Source: Streptomyces celluloflavus
GTDB taxonomy: Bacteria; Actinomycetota; Actinomycetes; Streptomycetales; Streptomycetaceae
Reading direction: 5' to 3'
Length of the DNA: 64,000 nucleotides
Assembly: GCA_000720995.1 (NCBI GenBank)
Contig: JOEL01000024.1
Location: 22,422-86,421, forward strand
The translations under genes were made by a program, and so were the position numbers. Shown here in pieces: positions 15,595 through 24,579 of the stretch. Every line of letters begins with the position of its first letter. Position 1 is the first letter of the stretch. The notes beneath the pieces were generated by a model. The model did no database searches. It was not told the origin of the DNA and saw only the letters and a list, made by a program, of their open reading frames with translations.

Positions 15595-16502
15595 CCGAAC
15601 TCCCCCGCCCCCGGGCCCGGTTCGTCCGACCGGAGCCACCGTAGTTGCGGATAGGCACGGGCACGGGCGCCGAACCCGGTCATGAACCGGTCGACGCCGG
15701 GCAGCACACTGCCTTCGAAGTCGAAGACGTCGGTCCCGGGCTGCCGCCGTGCCCAGGCGATCGCCTCGTCCACCAGCAGGCTCGGTACCCCGCGCGCGCC
15801 CGTGCGGTCGAACCAGGAGTGCATCAGGACCGCGGCGCCGTCGCAAAGCAGCACGAACACCTGGCCCCGGCAGACCCCGTCGGGGTCCGTCGCGGCGAGG
15901 CACAACGCCGGTTCCGCACGCCCGATGCGCAGTCCGGATGCGCGCCGCGCGGCCACGGCGGCGGCCGGCTGGCCGACCACCGCGCGGGAGAAGTCGAACG
16001 TGTCGAGCGGGGCGCTGCGCACGGTGTGCTGCCGGGCCGCGACCCGGATGTGGTTCCGGGCGGTGGCCACGTACCCGTTACGGGGATCGAGGCCGTCGCG
16101 CAACGTCAGTGTGCGGGTGTGCCGGCAGAGCAGCTCGGCGCCCGCTTCGGACAGGGCGGCCACCTCGCCGAAGCGCGGATCCATCGGGATCTCCGCCGAC
16201 GCCACGCGGGCCATGAGCGCTTCGGTCATCGAGAGGACGGCGCGGTGGCGGTCCACGGGGTGCAGCCCCGGGTCGACCCACGGTGAGGCGTAGGGCAGGA
16301 GGCGGAAGGGACGGCGGGCGGCCGTTCCGCCGCCGTCCAGGGGGACCGCCCAGACGCCGGCGGTGCGGCCGCCGCGGGTCCGGCACACGAGGTTGAGGGT
16401 CTTGCCGTAGAGCTCGGCCGCCGTCGGTGAGTTCCACACCTGCACGGGCAGGCCGGCGGCGGCCTTGGCGAGCTCGTCGGGGGAAACGGTGTCACTGTGC
16501 AT
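15591..16502 (-). CDS. CelD/FemX-type GNAT acyl- or aminoacyltransferase B
   Basis: 303-residue protein of the same superfamily as the next gene but clearly diverged. The N-terminal half contains RPFRLLPYASPWVDPGLHPV. The C-terminal GNAT region ends with the family signature DVFDFEGSVLPGVDRFMTGFGA, seen in FemX/CelD-like proteins near the acceptor site. ATG 16502 has GGAAGG four to ten bases upstream; the frame continues to 16775 but without family sequence. It overlaps the downstream GNAT gene by 4 bases. It could be acetyl-CoA or aminoacyl-tRNA dependent; motifs alone do not decide. Confidence 0.78.
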   Translation of the reverse strand: MHSDTVSPDELAKAAAGLPVQVWNSPTAAELYGKTLNLVCRTRGGRTAGVWAVPLDGGGTAARRPFRLLPYASPWVDPGLHPVDRHRAVLSMTEALMARVASAEIPMDPRFGEVAALSEAGAELLCRHTRTLTLRDGLDPRNGYVATARNHIRVAARQHTVRSAPLDTFDFSRAVVGQPAAAVAARRASGLRIGRAEPALCLAATDPDGVCRGQVFVLLCDGAAVLMHSWFDRTGARGVPSLLVDEAIAWARRQPGTDVFDFEGSVLPGVDRFMTGFGARARAYPQLRWLRSDEPGPGAGEFG

Positions 16503-16557
16503 GGGGCCCCTTCCGGACGGGCGGGGCCGGCCGGCCCGGCGCCCTGCGAGACGTGGC

Positions 16558-17367
16558 CTACATCGCGTCGAGCAGTGCGAAGGTCTCCTGGAGGCTGGTG
16601 GGGACCTGGCCGCCGGTGGCCGCCATTTCCCGGGCCATCCGCAGTTCGGACGTCGTCCGGTCGCGTACGACGGGCGGTGCGCCCTGCCCGGTGATGATGG
16701 CCTCGTCGAGGTCCGAGTAGTGCGCGAGTGCCCAACTGGAGCCGGTCGAGGCGGCCAGTGCACCGCGCAGGACATCGGGGTCGACGCCGAGTGCCCGTCC
16801 GGTGCCGAGCGCTTGGAGCGCGGCGTGCCGGTTGCTGTAGAGGAGCCAGTTGTTGCAGAGCTTCACGGTCATCCCGGCGCCGGTCGGTCCGGCGTGTACC
16901 ACGTTGTCGGCGTAGCGTTCCAGGACCGGCCGCACGGCGGTGAGTTCCTCCGTGGTACCGCCGACGAACAGGGACAGCGAGCCGTCGCGGACCAGGCCGT
17001 CCCGGCGGCTGAGGGCGGCGTCCAGCAGGGTGTGCCCCTGCTGCCGTACTCCGTCGGCCAGTTCCCGGACGGTCTGCGGGGTGAGGGTGGTGTGCAGCAC
17101 CACGTGGGAGCCGGGGGGCGCGGCGGCGCAGAGCCCGTCGGCGCCGAAGAGCAGGGCGCGTACGTCGTCCGGGCGCTTCACTACGACGAGGTGGATAGCG
17201 GCGGCGCGGGCGGCTTCCGCGGCCGTCGCGCAGCGGTGGAAGTTGTCCGCTGCCGTCGGCACGTCGGCCACGGGGTCGTACGCGTGCACTTCGGCTCCGC
17301 GCGTCACCAGGCAGGACGCGATGTCCGCCCCCATTTCCCCGAGCCCGTACAAGGCGAGGTTGGCCAC
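16558..17367 (-). CDS. NAD(P)-dependent beta-hydroxyacid dehydrogenase (6PGDH/HIBADH-like)
   Basis: 269-residue protein starting at GTG 17367 with AAGGAA about 8 bases upstream. The N-terminal Rossmann domain has GLGEMG (8-13). The C-terminal helical domain has the HIBADH-type catalytic signature GPTGAGMTVKLCNN, with the conserved Lys and Asn. Relatives oxidise 3-hydroxyisobutyrate, tartronate semialdehyde or 6-phosphogluconate, or act as imine reductases. Retention of the Lys-x-x-Asn pair argues for a hydroxyacid dehydrogenase rather than an imine reductase. It is the second gene of the operon, 74 bases after the exporter, and may make a carbonyl for one of the aminotransferases. Confidence 0.85.
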   Translation of the reverse strand: MANLALYGLGEMGADIASCLVTRGAEVHAYDPVADVPTAADNFHRCATAAEAARAAAIHLVVVKRPDDVRALLFGADGLCAAAPPGSHVVLHTTLTPQTVRELADGVRQQGHTLLDAALSRRDGLVRDGSLSLFVGGTTEELTAVRPVLERYADNVVHAGPTGAGMTVKLCNNWLLYSNRHAALQALGTGRALGVDPDVLRGALAASTGSSWALAHYSDLDEAIITGQGAPPVVRDRTTSELRMAREMAATGGQVPTSLQETFALLDAM

Positions 17368-17441
17368 GTCGTGGTTCCTTTCATGAGTTCCATCGGGTAT
17401 CGGCGGCCGGTCCGGGGAGCGGAACCGGAGGCAGCGAGATC

Positions 17442-18749
17442 TCAAACGGGGGCTTCGACGTGCGGCGAGCGGACCCCGGCCCGGGTTCTGGCCAGCACCA
17501 GCACCAGTCCCGATCCCAGTCCGAGCGTCATGATGATGCCGAGGTAGACCGTCCCTACGGACAAACAGGTCAGCAGTCCGGCGACCAGGAGCGATCCGAC
17601 CAGTTGCGACGGGCCCTGCACCGCGCCGAAGACGGCGAACGCCTGCGCCGAGCCGGCCGGGCGCCAGCGGTCCTGGACTTCGCTCTGCAGCGCCGCGTCG
17701 CCCCCGCTGAGCAGGCCCACCACGGTGTAGAGGCAGATCGCCCGGACCGGATGTGCGGCATTCAGACCGAACACGGTCTGGACGCAGAATCCGGCGAGGA
17801 CGATGTGCGGTACCCAGGACCTGGTCCACCGCCCCAACGTGCCGCCGGAGACGAGCACTCCGCTGATCATCGCCGCGAGGGCGAAGCAGGCATTCGCCGT
17901 ACCGGCGATCCAGGACCTGTCGGCGGCACCGCCGGTCAGCAGCGGAACGAACATGCTGAAGCCGAGGGTGTGACTGAGTTCCATGAGGAGCAGCGAGGCG
18001 GTGAACAGCCCCAAGCGCCGCGGCGAGAACACCTCCCGCCACACGCCGGCGGTTCCGTCCGGTTCCACCGGCCCGGCGGCAACGGTCCGCCACGCGACCG
18101 CGGACTTGCGAAAGGACGCCCGGTTGATCACCACGAACACCACGAGCTGAAGCACGAGGCCGACCAGGTACGACAGCGCGCACAGCCCCAGAGATGCCTG
18201 GAAACCGATCGACGAAGCCAGCACTCCGCCGAGCGCCCAGCCGATCACCACGGATGCCTGGGCGGCGACGGCCAGCATCGCGTTCAGCCACGTCAGCTGT
18301 TCCAGGCCGGTGGTCTGGCCGGCGACCCAGCCGCGCATGGCGGGGAGGTAGAAGGCGCCGAAGCCGGCGAAGAGGAACATGCCGACGTAGATCTGCCACG
18401 CCTGTAGCCCCCCGGCGCGCACCAGCAGCCAGAGCGTCACGGTCACGGCGAACGCTCCGGCGTCCGACGACAGCATCACCCAGCGGTGGTCGACGAGTTG
18501 GTTGACGATCCGGACCGCCCGGACCAGCAGCAGTGCGGGCAGCGCACCGGCCGCCACGACCAGGGGCGCGCTCGCGGCCGAACCCGTCACCCGCAGCGCG
18601 AGAAGGGAAAGCAACAGCAGCAGCAGTGCGGAGGTGCTCTGGCTCTGGAAGGTCGACACGATTACCGTGCCGACTTCCCGCCTTTCGACCGCGCCGAACC
18701 CTTGCCAAATCTCTGATCGGGTACGGGTTTGCACCGACGCCTGCCCCAT
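17442..18749 (-). CDS. MFS transporter, probable product exporter
   Basis: 435-residue polytopic membrane protein with about 12 hydrophobic segments, in the MFS_3/enterobactin-exporter-like style. The charged N-terminus GQASVQTRTRSEIWQGFG precedes the first segment, and a long central loop (about residues 205-235) separates the halves. ATG 18749 is chosen because GGGAGG lies 8 bases upstream; a longer start at 18791 has no such site. It is the first gene of the minus-strand operon, so its upstream region should hold the operon promoter. The likely role is export of, and self-protection against, the pathway product. Confidence 0.85.
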   Translation of the reverse strand: MGQASVQTRTRSEIWQGFGAVERREVGTVIVSTFQSQSTSALLLLLLSLLALRVTGSAASAPLVVAAGALPALLLVRAVRIVNQLVDHRWVMLSSDAGAFAVTVTLWLLVRAGGLQAWQIYVGMFLFAGFGAFYLPAMRGWVAGQTTGLEQLTWLNAMLAVAAQASVVIGWALGGVLASSIGFQASLGLCALSYLVGLVLQLVVFVVINRASFRKSAVAWRTVAAGPVEPDGTAGVWREVFSPRRLGLFTASLLLMELSHTLGFSMFVPLLTGGAADRSWIAGTANACFALAAMISGVLVSGGTLGRWTRSWVPHIVLAGFCVQTVFGLNAAHPVRAICLYTVVGLLSGGDAALQSEVQDRWRPAGSAQAFAVFGAVQGPSQLVGSLLVAGLLTCLSVGTVYLGIIMTLGLGSGLVLVLARTRAGVRSPHVEAPV

Positions 18750-19591
18750 TCGCCTCACCTCCCGAATTTCGCATTTCTTTTCGAATCGCACCGCGGCCTC
18801 TAACGGGTCAAGCAGCCCGCGACGACATCACTTCTTCGACCCCTGCCGGGAGAGTTTCTCCGGGCGGCGATTCCCGGAAACCCAAGCACGATTACTCGGA
18901 CATGGTCAACCAAATCCGTTCCGTACCTTGGGCTTTGGCCAGAAGGCCGCCGCCTGCTCCTCGCCGGGAATATCACCGGGAACAATGCCCCGAACCCATA
19001 CCCGGATAACCCTCCGAGCTCCTCCCCACTCGACAAAACAGCGATCGGAGTACCGCGAGCAACGCCTGTATGACACCGTCATGACGCCGCATCGGGAACA
19101 CGATCCCCGGGACTTCCTTTTCCTGAACGCCACCTCTCGTTCACATCCGGACGACCAGAACAGGTCAGCGCGACAACCCACACACCCATCCATGGCGGTT
19201 ATTCATACATTCACAAGAAGAGCGAAAGTATCGCGCCTTCCCGAAAGGCAAGAAAATATCGGCATCGTCGCCTCGCTCCCTTGGCGCGGCCCGGCACGGG
19301 GGCTCGGAGCTGCCCTCCGCCGCCGGGAAAGAGGCCCCATCGCTGGCCGATTTCCCGCGGCGCACCCCGTAGCCGCAACAGGCCAACGGGTAGCGCGGTG
19401 ACCCGTGGGCAGCCTGTGTGGACCTCTCCCACCGCTATCCGATTCCGTCCGGCGTCGCATCCAGGCGGCACGGGGCTCGGACAACGCCCTGGGAACCAGC
19501 GGGGCCGGACCGTCCCGGCGCCGGCAGTCATACGCCCCACCGAGCCGCCGCTCCCCCGTCGGTCGCCCTACACCACAAGGAGCCCTGCCGA
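18750..19591. other. Long divergent intergenic region, lower GC, probable operon control region
   Basis: This 842-base stretch separates the minus-strand biosynthetic operon from the plus-strand methyltransferase. Its GC content looks visibly lower than its flanks between about 18760 and 19260. No open frame here shows coherent family sequence; the short frames on both strands look random. Promoters for both directions must lie here, but I cannot assign a -35/-10 pair with confidence. A TTGACC occurs on the minus strand near 18810, with no good -10 at 17 bases. Confidence 0.5.
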
Positions 19592-20311
19592 GTGAATCCC
19601 GCGCAGTGGGAGGCTTTGCTCTACGACTGGCACAACACCCACCGGCTACGCCGTCAACGCAACGACACGGCCTACTGGACCCGCGTCACCGAGCAACACG
19701 AAACCGTGCTGGTCCTCGGGGCCGGCACCGGACGGGTGGCAAGCGCACTGGCACAGCGCGCAAGACGCCGAGTGACCGCCATCGACCTCAGCCGGGAACG
19801 GCTCGCCAGGATGCCCCGCACGCCCGGTCTGCACCCCGTCTGCGGGGACATGCGCAGCCTCCCGCTACGGGGACTTCACTCAATCGCCGTCATCCCCTAT
19901 TCGACGCTGCAATTGCTGTTGACACCATCCGACCGGGAACGGGCCCTGACAGAGGCCGCCCGCGTTCTCGCACCGGGTGGTTCGATCCACATCGACGTCA
20001 GCGAGAGTTTCGACTCACGCACGGAGAGCGACTGGCAACTCAGCCTCGCCGAAACCTGCCTAGAGGCCGGTGGCCACGTGGAGGAGTGGGAGCGGCGCCG
20101 CCTGCGAACCGACCACGTGCTGATCGAAAAGCAATTCCGTCGAGCCGGCCGCATACTTACCCAGGTAACGGAACGCTGGGTCTTCCACCGCGCACTCCAT
20201 CTCGCGGCAGCACTCGCCCACGCAGGCTTCGAACTCGTCGGAATCGACCGCGGATACGGTCAGGGACTGTCGCCCCATCGGCTCATCTACCACGGTCGCC
20301 GCACAGACTGA
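19592..20311 (+). CDS. Class I SAM-dependent methyltransferase
   Basis: 239-residue protein with SAM motif I ETVLVLGAGTGRVASAL (about residues 37-53), an acidic post-I residue in VTAIDLSRER, and motif II/III around RVLAPGGSIHIDVSES. GTG 19592 follows AAGGAG by 8 bases; the open frame upstream lacks family sequence. Neighbouring bases and codons are slightly less GC-biased than in the operon. The substrate is unknown. It is divergent from the biosynthetic operon and could be a tailoring enzyme of it, or unrelated. Confidence 0.82.
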   Translation: MNPAQWEALLYDWHNTHRLRRQRNDTAYWTRVTEQHETVLVLGAGTGRVASALAQRARRRVTAIDLSRERLARMPRTPGLHPVCGDMRSLPLRGLHSIAVIPYSTLQLLLTPSDRERALTEAARVLAPGGSIHIDVSESFDSRTESDWQLSLAETCLEAGGHVEEWERRRLRTDHVLIEKQFRRAGRILTQVTERWVFHRALHLAAALAHAGFELVGIDRGYGQGLSPHRLIYHGRRTD

Positions 20312-20604
20312 TCCGGTTCCCCACCGCCCCGCCACCCTTTCGCTCTCCGCCATCACCGCCAAACGGAGAAACGGACGGGATTCGGGCGTGACTGCGAGCT
20401 TGTTGCCACCCTCGAACCGGCGCACCTCTCCGCCCAGGGCGATCACATTCGAACTCAACTTGTCTTTTACGTACGGCAGTTCGACATCAAAGCGGCTTCA
20501 TCGCACCCCTTGGCGTTCTCTTGTTCCGAGTTCCCCGGTGACGGTGGCGGCTTCCGCCAGGATGGCGCGCGACAGTGCGTATCGCGAGGCAAGGAAGCTC
20601 CAGA

Positions 20605-21678
20605 ATGAGAATGACGGATATATCGCTGGATTGGCTGGTTCCGGCAGCGCTGCTGCTCGCCGGCGTCCTGGCGGCCGCGGCGCTGGTCCTGCGCGGCAGG
20701 CGCGCGGCCGCCCGGTCCACCGGCGATGACTCCTGGGAGCGCAGCGAGGAACGGCGCCGCCGCAAGGAGGCCCTGTTCGCCTCGGCCTCGTATCTGCTGC
20801 TGTTCTGCTGTGCGGCGGTCGCCGCCGCGCTGTCCTTCCACGGCCTGGTCGGCTTCGGCGTGCAGAACCTCAACCTCACCGGAGGCTGGGAGTACTTGGT
20901 GCCCTTCGGGCTCGACGGTGCGGCGATGTTCTGCTCCGTGCTCGCCGTGCGCGAGGCCAGCCACGGGGACGCGGCGCTCGGTTCGCGCATGCTGGTGTGG
21001 ACGTTCGCGGGCGCGGCGGCCTGGTTCAACTGGGTGCACGCGCCGCGCGGCTTGGACCACGCGGGCGCGCCGCAGTTCTTCGCCGGGATGTCGCTGTCGG
21101 CCGCGGTGCTCTTCGACCGGGCGCTGAAGCAGACCCGCCGGGCGGCGCTGCGCGAGCAGGGCCTGGTGCCCCGCCCGCTGCCGCAGATCCGGATCGTGCG
21201 CTGGCTGCGCGCCCCCCGGGAGACCTTCGCGGCCTGGTCGCTGATGCTGCTGGAGGGTGTGCGGACGCTGGACGAGGCCGTCGAGGAGGTCCGGGAGGAC
21301 CGCCGCGAGAAGGAGCGGAACCGGCAACGCAGGCGCGAGCAGGGCAAGTTCGACCGGGCCCGGATCAAGGCCATCAACCGGCAGCACCGCTCGTGGGGCC
21401 TCGGCCGGAGCGGGCGGCGGCTGGCCGTACCGCAGGGCGCCGCGGCCACCGCGGAGATGGCCGGCCCGGACCCCGTCATAACCGGCGACCCGGAACCACT
21501 GCCCTCGGGAGAGCCACCGGTGCGCTCCCGCCCGGCCCTGAAAGCGGTGTCGGACGCTGAGAGCACCGCCCCGCGGCGGCCGGCCGTGGATCTCACCGCC
21601 GAGGACGACACCCAGACCATCCCCCGACTGGACTCACTGGAGGAAAAACTGGCCGAGATCGAACGGCATTTCGGCTGA
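20605..21678 (+). CDS. DUF2637 (SpdB-like) membrane protein
   Basis: 357-residue protein with one N-terminal membrane segment (residues 5-27), three or four more between 55 and 165, then a charged cytoplasmic tail. The membrane block matches DUF2637: LSFHGLVGFGVQNL, then VPFGLDGAAMFCSV and AAAWFNWVHAPRG. Family members occur in Streptomyces chromosomes and as spread (Spd) proteins of conjugative elements. The tail has a basic helix (DRREKERNRQRRREQGKFDR) and an acidic end. ATG 20605 is used because AAGGAAG lies 8 bases upstream. No other plasmid-transfer gene is nearby, so this is probably a chromosomal, not mobile, member. The 20312-20604 gap shows nothing else. Confidence 0.82.
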   Translation: MRMTDISLDWLVPAALLLAGVLAAAALVLRGRRAAARSTGDDSWERSEERRRRKEALFASASYLLLFCCAAVAAALSFHGLVGFGVQNLNLTGGWEYLVPFGLDGAAMFCSVLAVREASHGDAALGSRMLVWTFAGAAAWFNWVHAPRGLDHAGAPQFFAGMSLSAAVLFDRALKQTRRAALREQGLVPRPLPQIRIVRWLRAPRETFAAWSLMLLEGVRTLDEAVEEVREDRREKERNRQRRREQGKFDRARIKAINRQHRSWGLGRSGRRLAVPQGAAATAEMAGPDPVITGDPEPLPSGEPPVRSRPALKAVSDAESTAPRRPAVDLTAEDDTQTIPRLDSLEEKLAEIERHFG

Positions 21679-21740
21679 CCGGCGGCGGATCGCACTGGCG
21701 CCTCCGACGCTCCGCCAGACCCGGTCCGCCGCCCAGCCCG

Positions 21741-22214
21741 TCAGCCCGCGCCGCCACCCAGCTCGAACCAGACGCATTTGCCTGCCGCGTGGGTCCGCAC
21801 CCCCCAGGCGTCCGCGAGCGAGCGCACCAGCATCAGACCTCTGCCGGAGGTACCGTCGACGCCCGGCGCGCGCGGTTCGGGGCGCCGGGGTGCGAAGTCC
21901 CGCACCTCCACCCGCAGCCGGTCGGTGACCGCGGCGGTGACGACCGCGCCGCCCTTCGTATGAACGAGGGCATTGGTGACCAACTCGCTGGTGAGCAGCG
22001 CCGCCACCTCTATCAGGCCGTCGTCCGGCGACGGTGGCCAGCGGCTCAGCAGCTGGCGTAACTCGGCACGCACCTCGGCCACCGCGGCGAGGTCCGCGGG
22101 CCGGACCTTCCGCTCCAGCATCCGCGGCGCCCGCGCGACGACCGCCCCGCCTCCGTCCCCCTCGGCCGCATCCCCCCGGCCGTCCCGTTTCTGCTGCCGC
22201 ACAGGCTGACGCAT
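21741..22214 (-). CDS. RsbW-like anti-sigma/ATP-binding (HATPase_c_2) protein
   Basis: 157-residue single-domain GHKL ATPase. The N box LTSELVTNALVHT (about 73-85) and G box GTSGRGLMLV (about 121-130) are intact; the D-box region is VRDFAPRRP rather than the usual D-x-G. Streptomycetes carry dozens of such kinases, which phosphorylate or bind anti-sigma antagonists. No partner sigma or STAS gene is adjacent. ATG 22214 is chosen over an in-frame TTG at 22232; the GGGAG is close (about 3 bases), so the start is uncertain. The gene converges with the DUF2637 gene. Confidence 0.82.
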   Translation of the reverse strand: MRQPVRQQKRDGRGDAAEGDGGGAVVARAPRMLERKVRPADLAAVAEVRAELRQLLSRWPPSPDDGLIEVAALLTSELVTNALVHTKGGAVVTAAVTDRLRVEVRDFAPRRPEPRAPGVDGTSGRGLMLVRSLADAWGVRTHAAGKCVWFELGGGAG

Positions 22215-22489
22215 GTCTCCCCCGCCCCCCAACGAACCGTAGGCCCGCTCCCTCGAACAGCCTCACGGTCAGCATGCCCATCCGATCAGGCGCCATGCTT
22301 GGGCCCGCGGCGGGCGCGCGGCGACCGGCGCACCGGCGGGGCGTACGCGTCACGGACGCACGGCGCCCGGAAGCGCCGCGCTCGGGCGCGTACGGTCCGG
22401 GCGTGTGACGCGGGAGGCGCTCCCTCTCACGTGTCACATCCGTCGCAGGCCCGTCCGCCACGTCCGCACGATGTTGCGCAGGCCCCGCG

Positions 22490-24232
22490 TCACATCCGCG
22501 GGATGTTCCGCAGGTTGGAGCGGGCCATCTGGAGCATCCGGCCGACGCCGCCGTCCAGCACGATCTTGCCGGCCGACAGCGCGAAGCCGGACACCATCTC
22601 CGCGCTGATCTTCGGGGGGATGGACAGGGCGTTGGGGTCGGTGACGATGTCGACGAGTGCGGGGCCCTTGTGCTTGAAGGCGTCGTGCAGCGCGCCGCGC
22701 AGCTGGCGGGGCTTCTCCACCCGTACGCCGTGCGCACCGGCCGCGCGGGCGATGGCCGCGAAGTCCGGGTTGCGGTTGGTGGTGCCGTACGACGGCAGTC
22801 CGGCGACCAGCATCTCCAACTCCACCATGCCCAGCGAGGAGTTGTTGAAGAGCACCACCTTCACCGGCAGGTCGTACTGGACCAGGGTGAGGAAGTCGCC
22901 CATCAGCATGGTGAATCCGCCGTCGCCCGACATGGAGACGACCTGCCGGTCACGGTCGATGAACTGGGCGCCGATCGCCTGCGGCAGCGCGTTCGCCATC
23001 GAACCGTGGGTGAACGAACCGATCACCCGGCGGCGGCCGTTGGGGGTGAGGTAGCGGGCGGCCCAGACGTTGCACATGCCCGTGTCGACCGTGAAGACCG
23101 CGTCGTCGGCGGCCTCCTCGTCGAGGACGGAAGCGACGTACTCGGGGTGGATCGGGACGTGCTTCTCGACCTTGCGGGTGTAGGCGCTGACGACGCCTTC
23201 CAGCGCGTCGGCGTGCTTCTTCAGCATCCGGTCCAGGAACCTGCGGTCGTTCTTGACCTGCACCCTGGGCGTCAGGCAGCGCAGTGTCTCCCGGACGTCG
23301 CCCCATACGGCGAGGTCGAGTTTGGAGCGGCGGCCCAGGTGCTCGGGCCGGACATCGACCTGGACGATCTTGACGTCGTCGGGCAGGAACGCGTTGTACG
23401 GGAAGTCCGTGCCGAGCATGATCAGCAGATCGCATCCGTGGGTGGCCTCGTACGCCGCGCCGTATCCGAGCAGCCCGCTCATGCCGACGTCGTAAGGGTT
23501 GTCGTACTGGATCCATTCCTTGCCGCGCAGCGCGTGCCCGACCGGGGACTTCACGCGCTCGGCGAACTCCATCACCTCGGCGTGCGCGCCGGCCGTCCCG
23601 CTGCCGCAGAACAGCGTGATCTTGTCGGCCTCGTCGATCATCCGGGCCAGCCGGTCGATCTCGGCGTCACCGGGGCGCACCGACGGACGCGCGGTGACCA
23701 GGGCGTGCTCGATGGCACGGTCGGGTGCCTGCTCGGCGGCGATATCGCCGGGCAGCGAGACGACCGAGACGCCGCTCTGCCCGATGGCGTGCTGGATCGC
23801 CGTCTGGAGTACGCGCGGCATCTGCCGGGGACTGGAGATCAGCTCGCTGTAATGGCTGCATTCGGCGAACAGCCGGTCGGGGTGGGTCTCCTGGAAGTAG
23901 CTGGTGCCGATTTCGCTGGAGGGGATGTGTGAGGCGAGGGCGAGTACCGGGGCCATGGAACGGTGGGCGTCGTACAGGCCGTTGATGAGGTGCAGGTTGC
24001 CGGGGCCGCAGGAGCCGGCGCAGGCGGCGAGCTTGCCGGTGAGCTGGGCTTCCGCGCCGGCGGCGAAGGCCGCGACCTCTTCGTGCCGGACCTGGATCCA
24101 GTCGATCGCGGAGTTCCGGCGGATGGCGTCCACCACCGGGTTGAGGCTGTCGCCGACGACGCCGTAGAGCCGTTGCACCCCGGCGCGCACCAGGATGTTC
24201 ACGAACTGCTCGGCCACGGTCTGCTTCGCCAT
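22490..24232 (-). CDS. poxB: TPP-dependent pyruvate oxidase/dehydrogenase (PoxB-type)
   Basis: 580-residue TPP enzyme with the three domains of the family. The N-terminal pyrimidine-binding domain has the catalytic glutamate in VRHEEVAAFAAGAEAQLTG. The central domain follows, then the C-terminal pyrophosphate domain with SGDGGFTMLMGDFLTLVQYD and the metal ligand N in FNNSSLGMVELE. Sequence style (GDSLNPVVDAIRR, GSCGPGNLHLINGLYDA) matches pyruvate:quinone oxidoreductase rather than acetolactate synthase. It would convert pyruvate to acetate and CO2 at the membrane. It is a single gene. The 347-base gap upstream (24233-24579) is degenerate GC-rich repeat sequence with no gene. Confidence 0.85.
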   Translation of the reverse strand: MAKQTVAEQFVNILVRAGVQRLYGVVGDSLNPVVDAIRRNSAIDWIQVRHEEVAAFAAGAEAQLTGKLAACAGSCGPGNLHLINGLYDAHRSMAPVLALASHIPSSEIGTSYFQETHPDRLFAECSHYSELISSPRQMPRVLQTAIQHAIGQSGVSVVSLPGDIAAEQAPDRAIEHALVTARPSVRPGDAEIDRLARMIDEADKITLFCGSGTAGAHAEVMEFAERVKSPVGHALRGKEWIQYDNPYDVGMSGLLGYGAAYEATHGCDLLIMLGTDFPYNAFLPDDVKIVQVDVRPEHLGRRSKLDLAVWGDVRETLRCLTPRVQVKNDRRFLDRMLKKHADALEGVVSAYTRKVEKHVPIHPEYVASVLDEEAADDAVFTVDTGMCNVWAARYLTPNGRRRVIGSFTHGSMANALPQAIGAQFIDRDRQVVSMSGDGGFTMLMGDFLTLVQYDLPVKVVLFNNSSLGMVELEMLVAGLPSYGTTNRNPDFAAIARAAGAHGVRVEKPRQLRGALHDAFKHKGPALVDIVTDPNALSIPPKISAEMVSGFALSAGKIVLDGGVGRMLQMARSNLRNIPRM

Positions 24233-24579
24233 GTCGCTTTCGCTCCTCTGACGGGGATCGATGGGGCGCGTGGGCCGGTGGCCCCTGGGCGGGCGGACTC
24301 ACCGGCCGGTGGCTCGTGGACCGGTGGGCCATGGACCGGTGAGCCATGGGCCGCGGTCCGACGGACGTTGCTCCCTCCCATGAACCCACGTGCGGCGCCG
24401 ATCCGCCTCCGCTGCCCTGGGCGGCGCGGCCCGCCCCGTCCGCCCCGCCCCTTCCGGCTCCGGTCGGGCTCCGTCCGTCTCCGTCCATCTCCGTCCGGTC
24501 GGCTTTCGCTCCGGTGGCCTTCGCTCCGTTTCCGGGCCGGGTCCGGTTCGGCGGCCGTCCCCCGGTCCGGTGTCCGGTG
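24233..24579. other. Gap upstream of poxB filled with degenerate GC-rich repeats
   Basis: Imperfect repeats such as GGACCGGTGGGCCATGG, and TCCGTC-type triplet-like runs, fill this gap between the PP2C-like gene and poxB, both on the minus strand. No coherent coding sequence or clear promoter was seen. Confidence 0.5.

Noticed and set aside
18906-19193. 95-codon minus-strand frame in the operon control region
   Set aside because: Codon use and composition look random, with no Shine-Dalgarno and no recognisable motif.
20605-21678. DUF2637 gene as evidence of an integrated conjugative element
   Set aside because: No tra/FtsK, excisionase, integrase or attachment-site tRNA gene is seen nearby.
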